Shown: positions 63,534 through 64,000 of the stretch, piece by piece | Numbering within the stretch: position 1 is the stretch's first letter | Layout: every line of letters begins with the position of its first letter | Assembly: GCF_000960475.2 (NCBI RefSeq) | Contig: NZ_JZDQ02000016.1 | Location: 1 to 64,000 of the forward strand | Length of the DNA: 64,000 nucleotides | DNA from: Nocardioides luteus | GTDB lineage: Bacteria > Actinomycetota > Actinomycetes > Propionibacteriales > Nocardioidaceae | Direction: 5' to 3' | Program-made: the position numbers and the translations under genes | The notes under the pieces: generated by a model | Database searches by the model: none | Told to the model about the DNA's origin: nothing | The model's input: the letters and a program-made list of their open reading frames with translations, nothing else

Positions 63534-64000
63534 GGATCCACCTCGGACCGGGTGCGGCCCCCACGTGGCAGCGGGGTCAACAGGGAGATCGCGGCATGCG
63601 TCTTGCTGACGATGTCTCCCGAGGCGATCGAGGCGAGGTAGCCGTCGGGGCGTACCAGGAGCAGCGTGTCCTCGTCGATCCCGTACGAGTCGCGGAAGCT
63701 TCCGTTGGCGTCGGTCAGAACGAGATCGACGGCCGAGGAGTCTGCGTCGATGGCCACCGTCCTCAGGGCCGCGCCTGCTGCTGGCCACTGGATCTCGCTC
63801 AAGGCATGAGCTGCTCCCTCGCCGTAGGCGACTGCGGTGAAGTGGGGGCCTCGGTAGACATCGAACATCGTGGTGGGCTTCCACTCGGCGTCGACCATCT
63901 CGGCGTCGGGCGCGCGGTCGCCGGCGTTGAGGCGACTGGTGGTCTGGTCGCCGGCGGCGGCCAGTGGGCCGCCTCGATAGGTGATCGCGAGCTGTTGTTC
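63515..64000 (-). CDS. C-terminal part of a PheA/TfdB-type FAD-dependent hydroxylase (cut by window edge)
   Basis: 162 codons open to the right edge, so the 5' part lies outside the window. The visible part has the TfdB-family tail: GGPL-like YRGGPLAAAGDQTTS, then GDRAPDA, and FDVYRGPHFTAV, which belongs to the thioredoxin-like C-terminal domain. These enzymes hydroxylate phenols, propionate-linked aromatics or related compounds using FAD and NAD(P)H. It overlaps the amidohydrolase start. The residue DGY at the end of LVRPDGYLASIA matches the family's C-terminal domain. Confidence 0.85.
   Translation of the reverse strand, partial: EQQLAITYRGGPLAAAGDQTTSRLNAGDRAPDAEMVDAEWKPTTMFDVYRGPHFTAVAYGEGAAHALSEIQWPAAGAALRTVAIDADSSAVDLVLTDANGSFRDSYGIDEDTLLLVRPDGYLASIASGDIVSKTHAAISLLTPLPRGGRTRSEVDPCPDAY

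Overview
The window is high-GC DNA from an actinobacterium, most probably a Nocardioides-like member of the Nocardioidaceae. This is inferred from gene content and order: frequent GTG starts, many ATGA/GTGA stop-start overlaps, and several actinobacterial core neighbourhoods (lhr-nei2; rimO-pgsA / cinA-clgR; ftsK-rnj-dapA-thyA-dfrA; gcvT / pepA / sucB / lipB-lipA-DUF4191 / RDD / glnA). No rRNA, tRNA, CRISPR array, IS element or prophage was seen.

Layout. 1-600: a non-coding array of about 170-bp tandem repeats. 583-7136: a lipid- or terpenoid-type catabolic locus, with a flavoprotein monooxygenase divergent from P450 - aldehyde dehydrogenase - acyl-CoA ligase - SDR. A KstR-like operator lies between them. 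7141-10502: a 12-bp tandem repeat, an APC-type transporter converging on a MocR regulator, and a small P-loop protein. 10553-17310: helicase lhr (carrying two repeat-derived insertions) and nei2, then a small unknown, clgR and a CinA-type amidohydrolase on the other strand. 17370-21606: a secreted nuclease, pgsA and rimO.

21668-30134 looks like accessory cargo inside an otherwise conserved core block. It holds a tripartite tricarboxylate transporter operon (tctC-tctB-tctA-usp) divergent from a CitA/CitB-type two-component system, and a secreted GH16 glucanase with its own LacI repressor and operator. 30379-44447 returns to core functions: a RodZ-like fusion protein, ftsK, a YhhN protein, RNase J, dapA, an LLM oxidoreductase, an unknown, a HAD phosphatase, dfrA/thyA, PhzF, a small unknown and gcvT. 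A perfect 61-bp palindrome sits next to dfrA. 44525-54568: leucyl aminopeptidase, the two-lipoyl-domain E2 acyltransferase, lipB, lipA, a DUF4191 protein, RDD and glnA, with two paralogous LppX/LprG-like lipoproteins interspersed. A four-half-site GlnR box precedes glnA.

54918-64000 is accessory again: a conserved unknown, a redox-sensor-type HxlR regulator divergent from a quinone oxidoreductase and coupled to an SDR remnant, and a secreted beta-helix-like protein. It ends with a second P450 system (P450, 3Fe-4S ferredoxin, ferredoxin reductase) next to a PucR regulator, an amidohydrolase and the C-terminus of a flavin hydroxylase cut by the window edge.

The lipoylation genes lipA and lipB supply the cofactor for the nearby E2 enzyme and the glycine cleavage system. 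GcvT and ThyA/DfrA share the folate one-carbon pool. I did not find a clearly novel defence or mobile system. The best leads are the repeat elements (the 170-bp array, the in-frame repeat inside lhr and the 61-bp palindrome), the RodZ fusion and the lipoprotein pair.
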